This document shows, piece after piece, positions 29,568 to 37,318 of a stretch of 64,000 nt of DNA. The position numbers and the translations under genes were made by a program. Positions within the stretch are counted from its first letter, which is position 1; every line of letters begins with the position of its first letter. The DNA lies in NCBI GenBank assembly GCA_049840395.1, contig JASGLD010000001.1:248001-312000 (forward strand), given 5' to 3'. This stretch comes from CAILZL01 sp049840395 (lineage in GTDB: Bacteria; Pseudomonadota; Gammaproteobacteria; Steroidobacterales; Steroidobacteraceae). The notes below the pieces were generated by a model. The model was not told the origin of the DNA. It did not search any database and was given only the letters and a program-made list of their open reading frames with translations.

Positions 29568-30872
29568 ATGACTCCGAATATGGCTTCCAAGTGCCTATGG
29601 GCGCTCGTTGCTTCGCTTTTGTTGCCGGGAATTTGCGTTGCTCAACCAGCGCAAGCAAACGCCAGTGATATTGCCTGGCTGCTGACAGCAACTGCGTTAG
29701 TGCTGTTCATGACCCTGCCGGGCCTGGCCTTGTTTTATGGCGGCTTGGTTCGCTCAAAGAACATCTTATCGATCATCATTCAGTGCTTTGCAATTACCGC
29801 AGGCGGTTCATTGCTGTGGTTGTTGGTTGGCTACTCGATGACGTTTGCTGATGGTGGCCAATGGCAAGCTTGGATCGGCGGCTTGCAAAAGATGGGGCTG
29901 TCGGGCGTGACTTCCACATCACTGACTGGCACCGTTCCCGAGCACCTGTTTTTCATGTTTCAACTCACATTTGCGGTGATTACTCCCGCGTTGGTGATCG
30001 GCGGTTTCGCGGAACGTATCAAGTACAGTGCGGCGATCGTCTTCAGTCTTGCCTGGTTATTGCTGGTTTATGTACCGGTAGCTCACTGGGTTTGGGGGGG
30101 CGGTTGGTTGGCAAAACTGGGCGTAATGGATTTTGCTGGCGGCATTGTTGTTCACGTTACTGCTGGAACCGCCGCGTTAGTGGCTGCGCTCTATTTAGGT
30201 AAGCGTCGTGGCTTTCCGCATGTATCTATGCCTCCGCATAGCTTGCCGCTTACCGCAGCAGGTGCCGGAATGTTGTGGGTAGGTTGGTTTGGTTTTAACG
30301 GTGGTAGCGCTTTAACTGCGAGTGGTTCTGCGGCCTCCGCCGTGCTGGCAACGCACATAGGGGCATCATCGGGTGCGGTTGCATGGATGATTGTCGAATG
30401 GTGGCGCTACGGCAAACCGTCGGTATTGGGCATTCTCACCGGTGTGGTGGCGGGCCTGGGTACGATTACGCCTGCATCCGGCTTCGTCAGTCCCTTGAGC
30501 GCTGTCTACATCGGTCTCACGGCCGGTGTGGCCTGTTTTTATGCGACGCAATTAATCAAGCGCGTTTTGAGTATCGATGATTCTTTGGATGTTTCACCGG
30601 TACATGGTGTGGGTGGTGTAATTGGTTCTTTGCTGACCGGTGTGTTCGCTGCAACTTCCATGGGAGGATCAGGGTTTACCGTTGCATCTTCAATCGGCGC
30701 ACAGGTCGGCATTCAGGCACTGGGTGTGGGATTCGTGATGTTGTGGTGCGGCGCCGTGACCTGGGGCTTGTTGAAGATGCTGGACATCGTGCACGGACTA
30801 CGTGTTTCCGATGAACACGAGAATGAAGGCCTGGATCTGGCCTCGCATGGCGAACGGGCCTACAGCCCATAA
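29568..30872 (+). CDS. amtB: ammonium transporter AmtB
   Basis: A 434-residue channel for ammonium or ammonia with a signal peptide (ending GICVA-QP) and about eleven membrane helices. The twin pore histidines lie in GGIVVHVTAGTAALVAAL and SLDVSPVHGVGGVIGSLL, and FYGGLVRSKN is conserved. The ATG at 29568 begins the signal peptide; the frame is open upstream to 29439 but that part reads as noise. GlnK, the usual partner, is not adjacent, and I find no sigma-54 promoter in the 130 bases upstream, so nitrogen control is not shown here. Confidence 0.94.
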   Translation: MTPNMASKCLWALVASLLLPGICVAQPAQANASDIAWLLTATALVLFMTLPGLALFYGGLVRSKNILSIIIQCFAITAGGSLLWLLVGYSMTFADGGQWQAWIGGLQKMGLSGVTSTSLTGTVPEHLFFMFQLTFAVITPALVIGGFAERIKYSAAIVFSLAWLLLVYVPVAHWVWGGGWLAKLGVMDFAGGIVVHVTAGTAALVAALYLGKRRGFPHVSMPPHSLPLTAAGAGMLWVGWFGFNGGSALTASGSAASAVLATHIGASSGAVAWMIVEWWRYGKPSVLGILTGVVAGLGTITPASGFVSPLSAVYIGLTAGVACFYATQLIKRVLSIDDSLDVSPVHGVGGVIGSLLTGVFAATSMGGSGFTVASSIGAQVGIQALGVGFVMLWCGAVTWGLLKMLDIVHGLRVSDEHENEGLDLASHGERAYSP

Positions 30873-30997
30873 ATCAAGCCTAGTGATTGTTTAGATCAAG
30901 TTATCCCGGAAGTATTGGTAACTTTGGGTTACCTGCACTCACCAATTGCACATTTTCCCGATGTGGATTCGCTCTAACGCGCCATTAAAATTGGCGC

Positions 30998-31018
30998 TAA
31001 TGCGAATCGTTCTCATAT
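30998..31018 (+). promoter_or_regulatory. Fur box and -10 of the feo operon
   Basis: The imperfect dyad taatgcgaatcgttctcatat matches the Fur-box style AATGCGAAT..TTCTCAT. It overlaps a TATAAT at 31018-31023, where bound Fe-Fur would block RNA polymerase. It lies 57 bases before feoA, so the operon should be induced by iron shortage. Confidence 0.8.
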
Positions 31019-31074
31019 ATAATCCGCCCGGCACATAGCCGTCTCTTTCTGGGCAACGCCCAAGGGGTAATTGG

Positions 31075-31365
31075 GTGGTAGCAACAGCAGAAATGACCTC
31101 CGTCATGGTTCGTGAGACTGCTTCGTTGGCAGATTTGCCCCATGGTTCTCGTGCCGTCGTCGCCAGCGTCGACTCCCGTCAAGTCGGACCCGCCGTCGCT
31201 AGACGTCTGGCGGAAATTGGCTTTCTGCCAGGTGAATATGTGCGCATCTTGGCGCGAGTTCCTGGTGGTGATCCAATCGCCGTTCGCATCGGTAGTTCTA
31301 CTTTTGCACTGCGTCGCCATGAGGCCGTCTGTATCAGCGTCCATGTTGAAAGTTTGTCGGCCTAA
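31075..31365 (+). CDS. feoA: ferrous iron transport protein FeoA
   Basis: A 96-residue cytoplasmic SH3-like protein that assists FeoB. Typical segments are SLADLPHGSRAVVASVD, RRLAEIGFLPGEYVRIL, GDPIAVRIGSSTFALRRHEAVCISV. The GTG at 31075 is preceded by AGGGG at a good distance; ATGs at codons 7 and 11 are possible. feoB starts three bases after its stop. Confidence 0.92.
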   Translation: MVATAEMTSVMVRETASLADLPHGSRAVVASVDSRQVGPAVARRLAEIGFLPGEYVRILARVPGGDPIAVRIGSSTFALRRHEAVCISVHVESLSA

Positions 31366-31368
31366 GCA

Positions 31369-33249
31369 ATGAGCAGCGTGGCGATGAATTCGCGTTTGCC
31401 TGTGGTAGCGCTGGTGGGGAATCCCAACTGCGGTAAAACGGCTTTATTCAATTTGCTGACTGGCAGTCGTCAGAAAGTCGCCAACTATGCAGGCGTCACG
31501 GTAGAGCGTAAGGAAGGCCTGCTCGCTACGCCGGAAGGTAAGCAGGTGAGGGTGTTCGACTTGCCCGGCGCTTACGGCCTTGAAGCAGAAACCCCTGATG
31601 AGAAAGTGACACTGGATGTTATTACCGGTCGCTTTGCTCGTGAGGATCAACCGGATCTAATTGTTTGCGTAGTCGACGCCACCAATCTGCGCCAGCACCT
31701 TCGACTGGCAATTGGCCTGAGGCGATTCGGCGTTCCCATGATCCTGGCGCTCAATATGAGTGACTTGGCAGAGCGCAATGGCTTGAAGTTGGATGCGCAG
31801 CTACTGTCCCGTGAGTTAGGAATGCCAGTAGTACAGACCGTGGGGTTGCGTCGCAGTGGTGTGAATGAATTGTTGCAGCAGCTGGATGGTCAAGTGCTCT
31901 GCATCGATCAAACAGAGCGGCAGTTAGCGCCAGTGACACCGGAACAGATCGCGCGCGATCATGCCGAAGTGCAGCGTTTATTACGCTTGTTGGGCGCAGA
32001 TCATATTGATGCGCTGCAAGTATCCGACCGCATTGATCGTGTGGTGCTGCATCCAGTGGCGGGCCCGCTGATTCTGTTGATATGTCTTTTCCTGGTGTTC
32101 CAGGCGGTATTTGCCTGGGCACAGCCGCTGATGGATGGCATCGATTCAATCGTTACTGCCCTGGGTGCATATCTGCAATCGACATTGCCCGATAGTCTGT
32201 TGCGCAGCTTACTTGTGGATGGCGTGGTTGCCGGTGTCGGCAGCGTCATTATCTTCTTACCGCAGATTGTCATTCTATTTTTCTTCATTCTGGTGCTGGA
32301 AGAATCGGGTTACTTGCCGCGCGCCGCATTCCTGCTTGATCGACTCATGGGCGGCGTAGGTCTATCGGGTCGTTCCTTCATTCCATTGCTGTCGAGCTTT
32401 GCTTGCGCCATTCCCGGCATCATGGCGACCCGTACCATCCAGGATCCGCGTGATCGTCTAACCACCATCATGATTGCACCGCTGATGACCTGCTCAGCTC
32501 GCTTGCCGGTATACGCACTAATCATTGCCGCCTTCATCCCGCAACGCACCTTGTGGGGAGGCGTCGAGTTCCAGGGCTTGGTGTTGCTAGGTTTGTACGT
32601 CGGCGCCATTGTTGCCGCCATGCTGGTGGCTTTGGTGATGAAGCGCACTGCTTTCCGTAGCCAGGTACAGACTTTGATGATGGAGCTGCCTGCATACCAT
32701 CTGCCGTTGGTGCGTAACGTAATGATAGGGTTGTGGCAGCGAGTGAAGATCTTTTTATCTCGCGTCGGCACCATCATTCTGGCGCTAATGGTATTGCTGT
32801 GGTTTTTAAGCACTTTTCCAGCGCCGCCAGAAGGCGCGACAGGTCCTGCCATTGAGTACAGCTATGCTGGCCGTTTGGGAGCGATGCTGGCGAATGTATT
32901 TGCGCCGATCGGTTTCAACTGGCAGATGTCGATTGCTCTGATTCCGGGATTGGCGGCACGCGAAGTGGCAGTGGGTGCACTAGGGACGGTTTATGCATTG
33001 TCTGCTACTGGCGATGATGTAGAGTCGGCTCTGGCCCCCTTGATTGCGCAATCATGGAGTTTGGCAACCGCGCTATCCTTTCTAGTGTGGTACGTGTTCG
33101 CGCCGCAATGTCTGTCGACATTGGCCACGGTCAAACGTGAAACCAACAGCTGGCGTTATCCTTTGTTGATGGCCGCCTACTTGTTTGGCTTGGCTTACCT
33201 GGCGTCGTTCATCACTTACCGAGTGACATTGGCAATCACAGGAGCATGA
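31369..33249 (+). CDS. feoB: ferrous iron transporter FeoB
   Basis: A 626-residue inner-membrane Fe(II) importer. The N-terminal G domain has G1 GNPNCGKT, G3 DLPGAYGLE and G4 NMSD, followed by a helical spacer domain and a membrane part with the two Gate motifs (SGYLPRAAFLLDRLMGGVGLSGRSFIPLLSSFACAIPG is in the first). It is shorter than E. coli FeoB but in the range seen in related bacteria. It is the middle gene of a Fur-controlled operon. Confidence 0.95.
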   Translation: MSSVAMNSRLPVVALVGNPNCGKTALFNLLTGSRQKVANYAGVTVERKEGLLATPEGKQVRVFDLPGAYGLEAETPDEKVTLDVITGRFAREDQPDLIVCVVDATNLRQHLRLAIGLRRFGVPMILALNMSDLAERNGLKLDAQLLSRELGMPVVQTVGLRRSGVNELLQQLDGQVLCIDQTERQLAPVTPEQIARDHAEVQRLLRLLGADHIDALQVSDRIDRVVLHPVAGPLILLICLFLVFQAVFAWAQPLMDGIDSIVTALGAYLQSTLPDSLLRSLLVDGVVAGVGSVIIFLPQIVILFFFILVLEESGYLPRAAFLLDRLMGGVGLSGRSFIPLLSSFACAIPGIMATRTIQDPRDRLTTIMIAPLMTCSARLPVYALIIAAFIPQRTLWGGVEFQGLVLLGLYVGAIVAAMLVALVMKRTAFRSQVQTLMMELPAYHLPLVRNVMIGLWQRVKIFLSRVGTIILALMVLLWFLSTFPAPPEGATGPAIEYSYAGRLGAMLANVFAPIGFNWQMSIALIPGLAAREVAVGALGTVYALSATGDDVESALAPLIAQSWSLATALSFLVWYVFAPQCLSTLATVKRETNSWRYPLLMAAYLFGLAYLASFITYRVTLAITGA

Positions 33250-33250
33250 G

Positions 33251-33514
33251 ATGTGGTCCTGGCTGGACAAACTATTGATCGCATTGGTGGTGCTGTGCAG
33301 CGCCGTGTATGCGCTCTACAGTCTCAGTCCCGTCGCTGTAAAACGTAAGCTGTTATCGCTAGTGGTGCGTGTTTTCGGGTTGCGTGTGTATTCTTGGTTA
33401 TCGCCGCGCGTGGGTGGTTGCGATAATTGCGGCGGTGGCGCTGATTTGCGCAATAAAGCGCTGCTGCAAAAGCTAAAGCAGGCAACGCCTGGCTCGAACA
33501 AGAACAATCAATAA
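33251..33514 (+). CDS. small CxxC membrane protein in feo operon (FeoC position, DUF6587-like)
   Basis: An 87-residue protein with one membrane helix (about 5-28), a basic middle and a glycine-flanked GGCDNCGGG near residue 56, then a charged tail. Its ATG follows the feoB stop by one base, so it is coupled to feoB. It is not the winged-helix FeoC of enterobacteria. From memory it is like the DUF6587 proteins after feoB in xanthomonads. The CxxC pair could sense or pass iron, but this is inference. Confidence 0.75.
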   Translation: MWSWLDKLLIALVVLCSAVYALYSLSPVAVKRKLLSLVVRVFGLRVYSWLSPRVGGCDNCGGGADLRNKALLQKLKQATPGSNKNNQ

Positions 33515-33521
33515 AGAATTG

Positions 33522-33548
33522 GCGTCATGCGTATCTGCGCAATGACGC
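33522..33548. terminator. hairpin between feo operon and flgN
   Basis: gcgtcat at 33522-33528 pairs with atgacgc at 33542-33548 in the 45-base gap between convergent genes, with AT-rich flanks on each side. It is a likely weak two-way terminator. Confidence 0.5.
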
Positions 33549-33559
33549 AATAATTTCCA

Positions 33560-34057
33560 TCAAGCTTGAACGTTGAATACGCGGCCGGCATTGGCCTGCT
33601 GATAAGCATTGCCGCGCGCGGTATAGACCTTGGATTCGCGGCCGTTCTGGCCGTTCAATGTATCCAGCATACCCTCGACGCGTTTCAGCCGGCTGTTGAC
33701 CAGCGCGCCATTACGATCGTTTGAAGTCCGGCACTGAAGAATGGTTTCAGTACTGGTTTTCCAGCGTCGTTGCAAAGCGCCGCTAGGGTCGCACCACTTC
33801 AACAGATCGGCCAACCCAACCTTATCGGGACTGCGGCCGCTGGCGCGACACAGGGTTTGACGTTCGGAATCGATTTTCAGCAAGGCGCCAATGTAGGCTT
33901 CGCGTTCGTTACCGGCGCTGTCGAGCGCTTCGATTTCGTTGCTGACAATCAGTTGATGTTCTTTGTCGAGCAGCGTTTGCAGCTGCTGCAGGATAGCCGC
34001 TTCTTCGGTGAGCAACCGATCAAGATGGGCGTGGCAGAGTCTGGCATCCATGGTCAT
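33560..34057 (-). CDS. flgN: flagellar export chaperone FlgN
   Basis: A 165-residue, mostly helical cytoplasmic protein that protects FlgK and FlgL and docks them at the export gate. FlgN character shows in the N-terminal helices (LLTEEAAILQQLQTLLDKEHQLI), the short SGRSPD-type turn and GNAYQQANAGRVFNVQA at the end. GAGG precedes the ATG by eight bases. It lies 42 bases after flgM in the order flgA-flgM-flgN, typical of the family. Confidence 0.88.
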   Translation of the reverse strand: MTMDARLCHAHLDRLLTEEAAILQQLQTLLDKEHQLIVSNEIEALDSAGNEREAYIGALLKIDSERQTLCRASGRSPDKVGLADLLKWCDPSGALQRRWKTSTETILQCRTSNDRNGALVNSRLKRVEGMLDTLNGQNGRESKVYTARGNAYQQANAGRVFNVQA

Positions 34058-34099
34058 GCAAACGCCTCACTAGTATCAATGCAAAAGGGGGGCAGCGAT

Positions 34100-34405
34100 T
34101 CAGGCGGGCAGATCTTGCTCGGCGCGCAGCAGCTTGTCGGCAATGCGTTCGGAGTCGATTTGATAGCTGCCGTTCGCCAGTTTGGCGCTAACCTGTTCAA
34201 CCCGTGCGTTATCGACGGCGGGCAGGTCTTGGACCACTTGTTCCAAGGCAGCCAGCTTACGTGCTGAATCAGTAATGTGAGTGTCGGACGTGCTGCCGGA
34301 TTGGGCAGTCGTTGCTGAACTGCCGGAATCGCCAGCGCGCTTGACGGTACGGCCAGTGCTGACTTGCACCGGACTACTGTCGAAACCACCGATTTTCGTA
34401 GACAC
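34100..34405 (-). CDS. flgM: anti-sigma-28 factor FlgM
   Basis: A 101-residue inhibitor of FliA that is secreted once the hook is complete. The N-terminal half is unstructured, rich in S, T and G. The C-terminal half (from about DTHITDSARKLAALEQ to IADKLL) matches the FliA-binding helices. It has its own sigma-28-type promoter upstream, giving the autoregulation known from Salmonella, and can also be read from flgA. Confidence 0.88.
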   Translation of the reverse strand: MSTKIGGFDSSPVQVSTGRTVKRAGDSGSSATTAQSGSTSDTHITDSARKLAALEQVVQDLPAVDNARVEQVSAKLANGSYQIDSERIADKLLRAEQDLPA

Positions 34406-34438
34406 GACGATTTACTCCTGACTCTTCTCTTGCCCGCT

Positions 34439-34465
34439 GTAGCGGCCGATGTGCCGCTAACTTTA
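34439..34465 (-). promoter_or_regulatory. sigma-28 (FliA) promoter of flgM
   Basis: On the minus strand TAAAGTTA (34465-34458), eleven bases, then GCCGCTAC (34446-34439). Against the FliA consensus TAAAGTTT-N11-GCCGATAA, the -35 has one and the -10 two mismatches. It is 34 bases upstream of the flgM ATG. Confidence 0.75.
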
Positions 34466-34496
34466 GCAGCTATTACCGAATTCACAGTTCGCGTCT

Positions 34497-35249
34497 TCAT
34501 AGAACGACTCGAACCTGATTTTGAGTATCGACCAAACCCTCAACAACTTTAGCGGAATTGAGATTCTTGACACGGATTCTTGAGTTGGCGCTCCCTTCGG
34601 TCAGCGCCACCGCTTGAGTTCGTACTTCAATACCGCCTACCGTGGCCAGCACTGTAACCTGTTGACCACGCCGAATCAGGATCTCCGGTTGCAGCATGTT
34701 CGGCGCCAGCGCCGTGCCGGCAGCCAGATCGCGCTTTAGGCGCTGTCCCTTCAATTCGCTGAGGTCATGTACTTGAGTACTGCCGGTGCCGGCGACGCGC
34801 TGGGTGCGTATTTCAACATCCTGAGCCGTCACGGCGCTATCCCGGCTCAGTGCCTTATTCAGCATCAATACCGCCACTTCGGTTTCGATGCTCACAGGCA
34901 CATACACTGTCCACGAACCGTTTTGATTGCAGCGCACGCCCACCGTGGCGCGTGATCCTAAATTCGCGCCATTGGGCAGAAAGGCTTCAGGCGTAGTACC
35001 GCAGACAGCCAGGCGCAGACGCTGGTCTAGTGGATCGGCGTGAATCACGCGGGTGCGGCCGTCGGCCGGCATCAGTTCGCGCACATGCTGTTCGGCAATA
35101 CCTTGAATACTGATCAAGGATTGAAAAGTCGCCGCATATGCGGAGCAATTCAGTAACCCAGCAGCCAGCATCAAGCCCTGCGTCCAACGACCGGGCTGCA
35201 TTCGCTTAGTTTCGCGAGTATCCATTCCAGTACTCATATGAGTAGGCAT
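34497..35249 (-). CDS. flgA: P-ring assembly chaperone FlgA
   Basis: A 250-residue periplasmic protein that helps FlgI form the P ring. A signal peptide ends near LLNCSAYA-AT. The SAF-type C-terminal domain (from ALSRDSAVTAQDVEIRTQRV to the end) includes RRGQQVTVLATVGGIEVR. The frame opens with an ATG at 35279, but the sigma-54 promoter at 35291-35307 would start RNA at about 35280, leaving no leader. The ATG at 35249, with AGAGAA upstream, is therefore the better start. flgM follows 91 bases later. Confidence 0.88.
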   Translation of the reverse strand: MPTHMSTGMDTRETKRMQPGRWTQGLMLAAGLLNCSAYAATFQSLISIQGIAEQHVRELMPADGRTRVIHADPLDQRLRLAVCGTTPEAFLPNGANLGSRATVGVRCNQNGSWTVYVPVSIETEVAVLMLNKALSRDSAVTAQDVEIRTQRVAGTGSTQVHDLSELKGQRLKRDLAAGTALAPNMLQPEILIRRGQQVTVLATVGGIEVRTQAVALTEGSANSRIRVKNLNSAKVVEGLVDTQNQVRVVL

Positions 35250-35290
35250 GTGATGTTTCTCTGACGCAAAAAAATTCATAACACATCTAA

Positions 35291-35307
35291 AGCAAGCCCC
35301 ATGCCAT
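35291..35307 (-). promoter_or_regulatory. sigma-54 promoter of flgA
   Basis: The minus strand reads TGGCATGGGGCTTGCT, with the invariant GG and GC twelve positions apart as in TGGCAC-N5-TTGC. It should depend on RpoN and FleQ, both consistent with the regulators encoded at 56142 and 57952. Confidence 0.82.
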
Positions 35308-35584
35308 GCAGCCCGAGATTAGGAATATGGCCTCGCTGGTTTCAATGAACTGCGAAGTGAATGCATAGGGACGCCATATTTATATATCTGAGGCATTAAT
35401 TTTTTCTGCAATGCGCCGATGCATGCAGGGCAGGCGATTTTCCTGCCGCCGCCCGCCGCCAAGAATTCGGCGGCGACGCTTGCTTGCCTCCTGGCGGCAA
35501 GCCCCTGCCGCTCGCATGAGATCGGCATCACACAATTTCACATGATTTGCTGGTTTTAGCGCCTCTGACGGGCGTTTTCGCTGT
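35308..35584. other. shared control region between flgA and flgB promoters
   Basis: No gene is seen. Two adjacent hairpin-forming repeats lie at 35454-35475 (CGCCGCC/GGCGGCG) and 35482-35502 (GCTTGCC/GGCAAGC), 80 to 130 bases before the flgB promoter, where an enhancer-binding protein such as FleQ would be expected. Whether they are protein sites is unknown. Confidence 0.4.
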
Positions 35585-35602
35585 TTGGCATGCGTATTGC
35601 TA
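35585..35602 (+). promoter_or_regulatory. sigma-54 promoter of the flgB operon
   Basis: TTGGCATGCGTATTGCTA at 35585-35602 has GG (35587-35588) and GC (35599-35600) exactly twelve apart. It lies 37 bases before the flgB ATG, faces away from the flgA promoter, and would drive flgBCDEFGHIJ(KL). Confidence 0.88.
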
Positions 35603-35638
35603 ATTCTCCGCCAAGACGATTTTTTGACGGAGGCTTCC

Positions 35639-36082
35639 ATGCCATCGCCCTTCGACACATATCTCGGTATCCATCCGCAGGCGCTTAAAGTCAGTGCGCT
35701 GCGCAGTGAAGTATTGGCTGCCAACATGGCCAATGCCGATACCCCGGGATACAAGGCGCAGGATGTCGACTTCAAAACGGCATTGGCTGCCACGCAAAGC
35801 AATGTAAGCGGTTCCTTGCCTCTGGCTGCTGCGCATACCACACACGCAAGCTCACAGACCGGTTCGGCTCAGGGCACTCATATTGCATTGAGCGCCAACA
35901 GCACCGACGGCACTGCTGCCATGAAGTATCGCGTGCCGCTGGCGCCTTCGTTGGATGGCAATACCGTCGACTCGCAGGTTGAGCAAGCCAACTTCGCGCA
36001 GAACGCCATTCGTTATCAAGCCAGTTTGAGTTTTCTCAATGGCAAGTTTCGTTCGCTGATGACCGCCATTACCGGCCAGTAA
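35639..36082 (+). CDS. flgB: flagellar proximal rod protein FlgB
   Basis: A 147-residue rod subunit joining MS ring and rod. The N-terminal rod signature NMANADTPGYKAQDVDF and the C-terminal helix (NAIRYQASLSFLNGKFRSLMTAI) are typical. A GGAGG site precedes the ATG at 35639. It is the first gene of the rod/hook operon. Confidence 0.95.
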   Translation: MPSPFDTYLGIHPQALKVSALRSEVLAANMANADTPGYKAQDVDFKTALAATQSNVSGSLPLAAAHTTHASSQTGSAQGTHIALSANSTDGTAAMKYRVPLAPSLDGNTVDSQVEQANFAQNAIRYQASLSFLNGKFRSLMTAITGQ

Positions 36083-36117
36083 GTCTTCACGAGCCAGTAC
36101 TTATTGGGGAATAAATT

Positions 36118-36531
36118 ATGCCTTCATTCAACATTTTCGATATCGCCGGTTCGGGCATGAGCGCACAGACCGTGCGACTCAATACGACGGCCAGCAATCT
36201 TGCCAACGCCGACAGCGTCGCTAGCAGCGCCGATGCGGCTTACAAAGCGCGTCATCCGGTATTCAAGGCTGTGCAAGCCGCCATCGGTGATACCAGCCAG
36301 GGCCAGAGCGTGCAGGTCACCGGCATATCGCAAAATCAAGCCAAGGGTGAAGCCCGCTACGAACCCGGCAATCCTCTGGCCAATGCCGACGGCTATGTGT
36401 ACGGCTCCAACGTCAACGTGGTGGAAGAGATGGTGGACATGATTTCCGCCTCGCGTTCCTACCAAAACAACGTGGAAGTGATGAACACATCTAAGGAGTT
36501 GATGTTGGCGACGCTCAAGTTGGGCCAATAG
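36118..36531 (+). CDS. flgC: flagellar proximal rod protein FlgC
   Basis: A 137-residue rod subunit with the N-terminal NTTASNLANADS and the C-terminal NVVEEMVDMISASRSYQNNVEVMNTSKELMLATLKLGQ helix shared by rod and hook proteins. Length is as in other bacteria. It lies 35 bases after flgB. Confidence 0.96.
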   Translation: MPSFNIFDIAGSGMSAQTVRLNTTASNLANADSVASSADAAYKARHPVFKAVQAAIGDTSQGQSVQVTGISQNQAKGEARYEPGNPLANADGYVYGSNVNVVEEMVDMISASRSYQNNVEVMNTSKELMLATLKLGQ

Positions 36532-36599
36532 TTAAAACAGTGAACTAGTTAACGAACCAAAGTTAATTCGAAACCATCGCATCGGATACAGGCATACAT

Positions 36600-37265
36600 A
36601 TGACCACCGTAACTTCCACCGGCTCGACTACCAATACCACCAGTACTACTGCAGGCAAGGGCATGTCCAGCTTGGGCGTCAACGACTTCATCACTTTGAT
36701 GACCACACAGTTGAAGTACCAGGATCCGACCAAGCCGCAGGATTCCTCGGCATTCGTCGCGCAGCTGGCGCAGTTCTCTTCGGTGTCGGGCATTCAGGAA
36801 ATGAATAGCTCAATGGCCAGCTTGCTCAGTGAAATGCGCAATTCGCAGGCGGTGAATGCCACTTCATTGGTAGGACATGATGTGCTGGTGTCGGGCAGCT
36901 CGATGACCACAACCAGCGCCGGTCAGAGCGTCACGGGTGCGATTGAAACGCCTGACAATGCTTCCAATATCAATGTGGTCATCACCGACAAGAGTGGCCA
37001 GGTTGTCAGGCAGATGACCGTGGCGGCCGGCAGCGATCTGACTTCCTTCACCTGGGATGGCCTGGATGATTCGGGTAATCAAGTGGCTGCGGGCAAATAC
37101 AACTTCAAGGCCATCGCCAATGTTGCAGGGCAGAGCGTGTCGGCTGACACCTTGCTGAGCACCAAGGTGGCTAGCGTAACGATTGATACAACCAACAACA
37201 GTTTGTTGTTGAACACCAGTTCGCTGGGTTCCATCGGCTTGTCCGATGTGCGCCAGGTGATCTGA
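36600..37265 (+). CDS. flgD: flagellar hook capping protein FlgD
   Basis: A 221-residue scaffold for hook assembly. The conserved N-terminus contains LGVNDFITLMTTQLKYQDPTKPQDSSAFVAQLAQFSSV, the middle is a FLN/Tudor-like FlgD domain with FTWDGLDDSGNQVAAGKY, and the end has LLNTSSLGSIGLSDVRQV. It lies 68 bases after flgC. Confidence 0.96.
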   Translation: MTTVTSTGSTTNTTSTTAGKGMSSLGVNDFITLMTTQLKYQDPTKPQDSSAFVAQLAQFSSVSGIQEMNSSMASLLSEMRNSQAVNATSLVGHDVLVSGSSMTTTSAGQSVTGAIETPDNASNINVVITDKSGQVVRQMTVAAGSDLTSFTWDGLDDSGNQVAAGKYNFKAIANVAGQSVSADTLLSTKVASVTIDTTNNSLLLNTSSLGSIGLSDVRQVI

Positions 37266-37318
37266 TAACCGTTTTATTTTTTGCTTTCTTAATAGACGAA
37301 TTTAACTGGAGAAAAATC

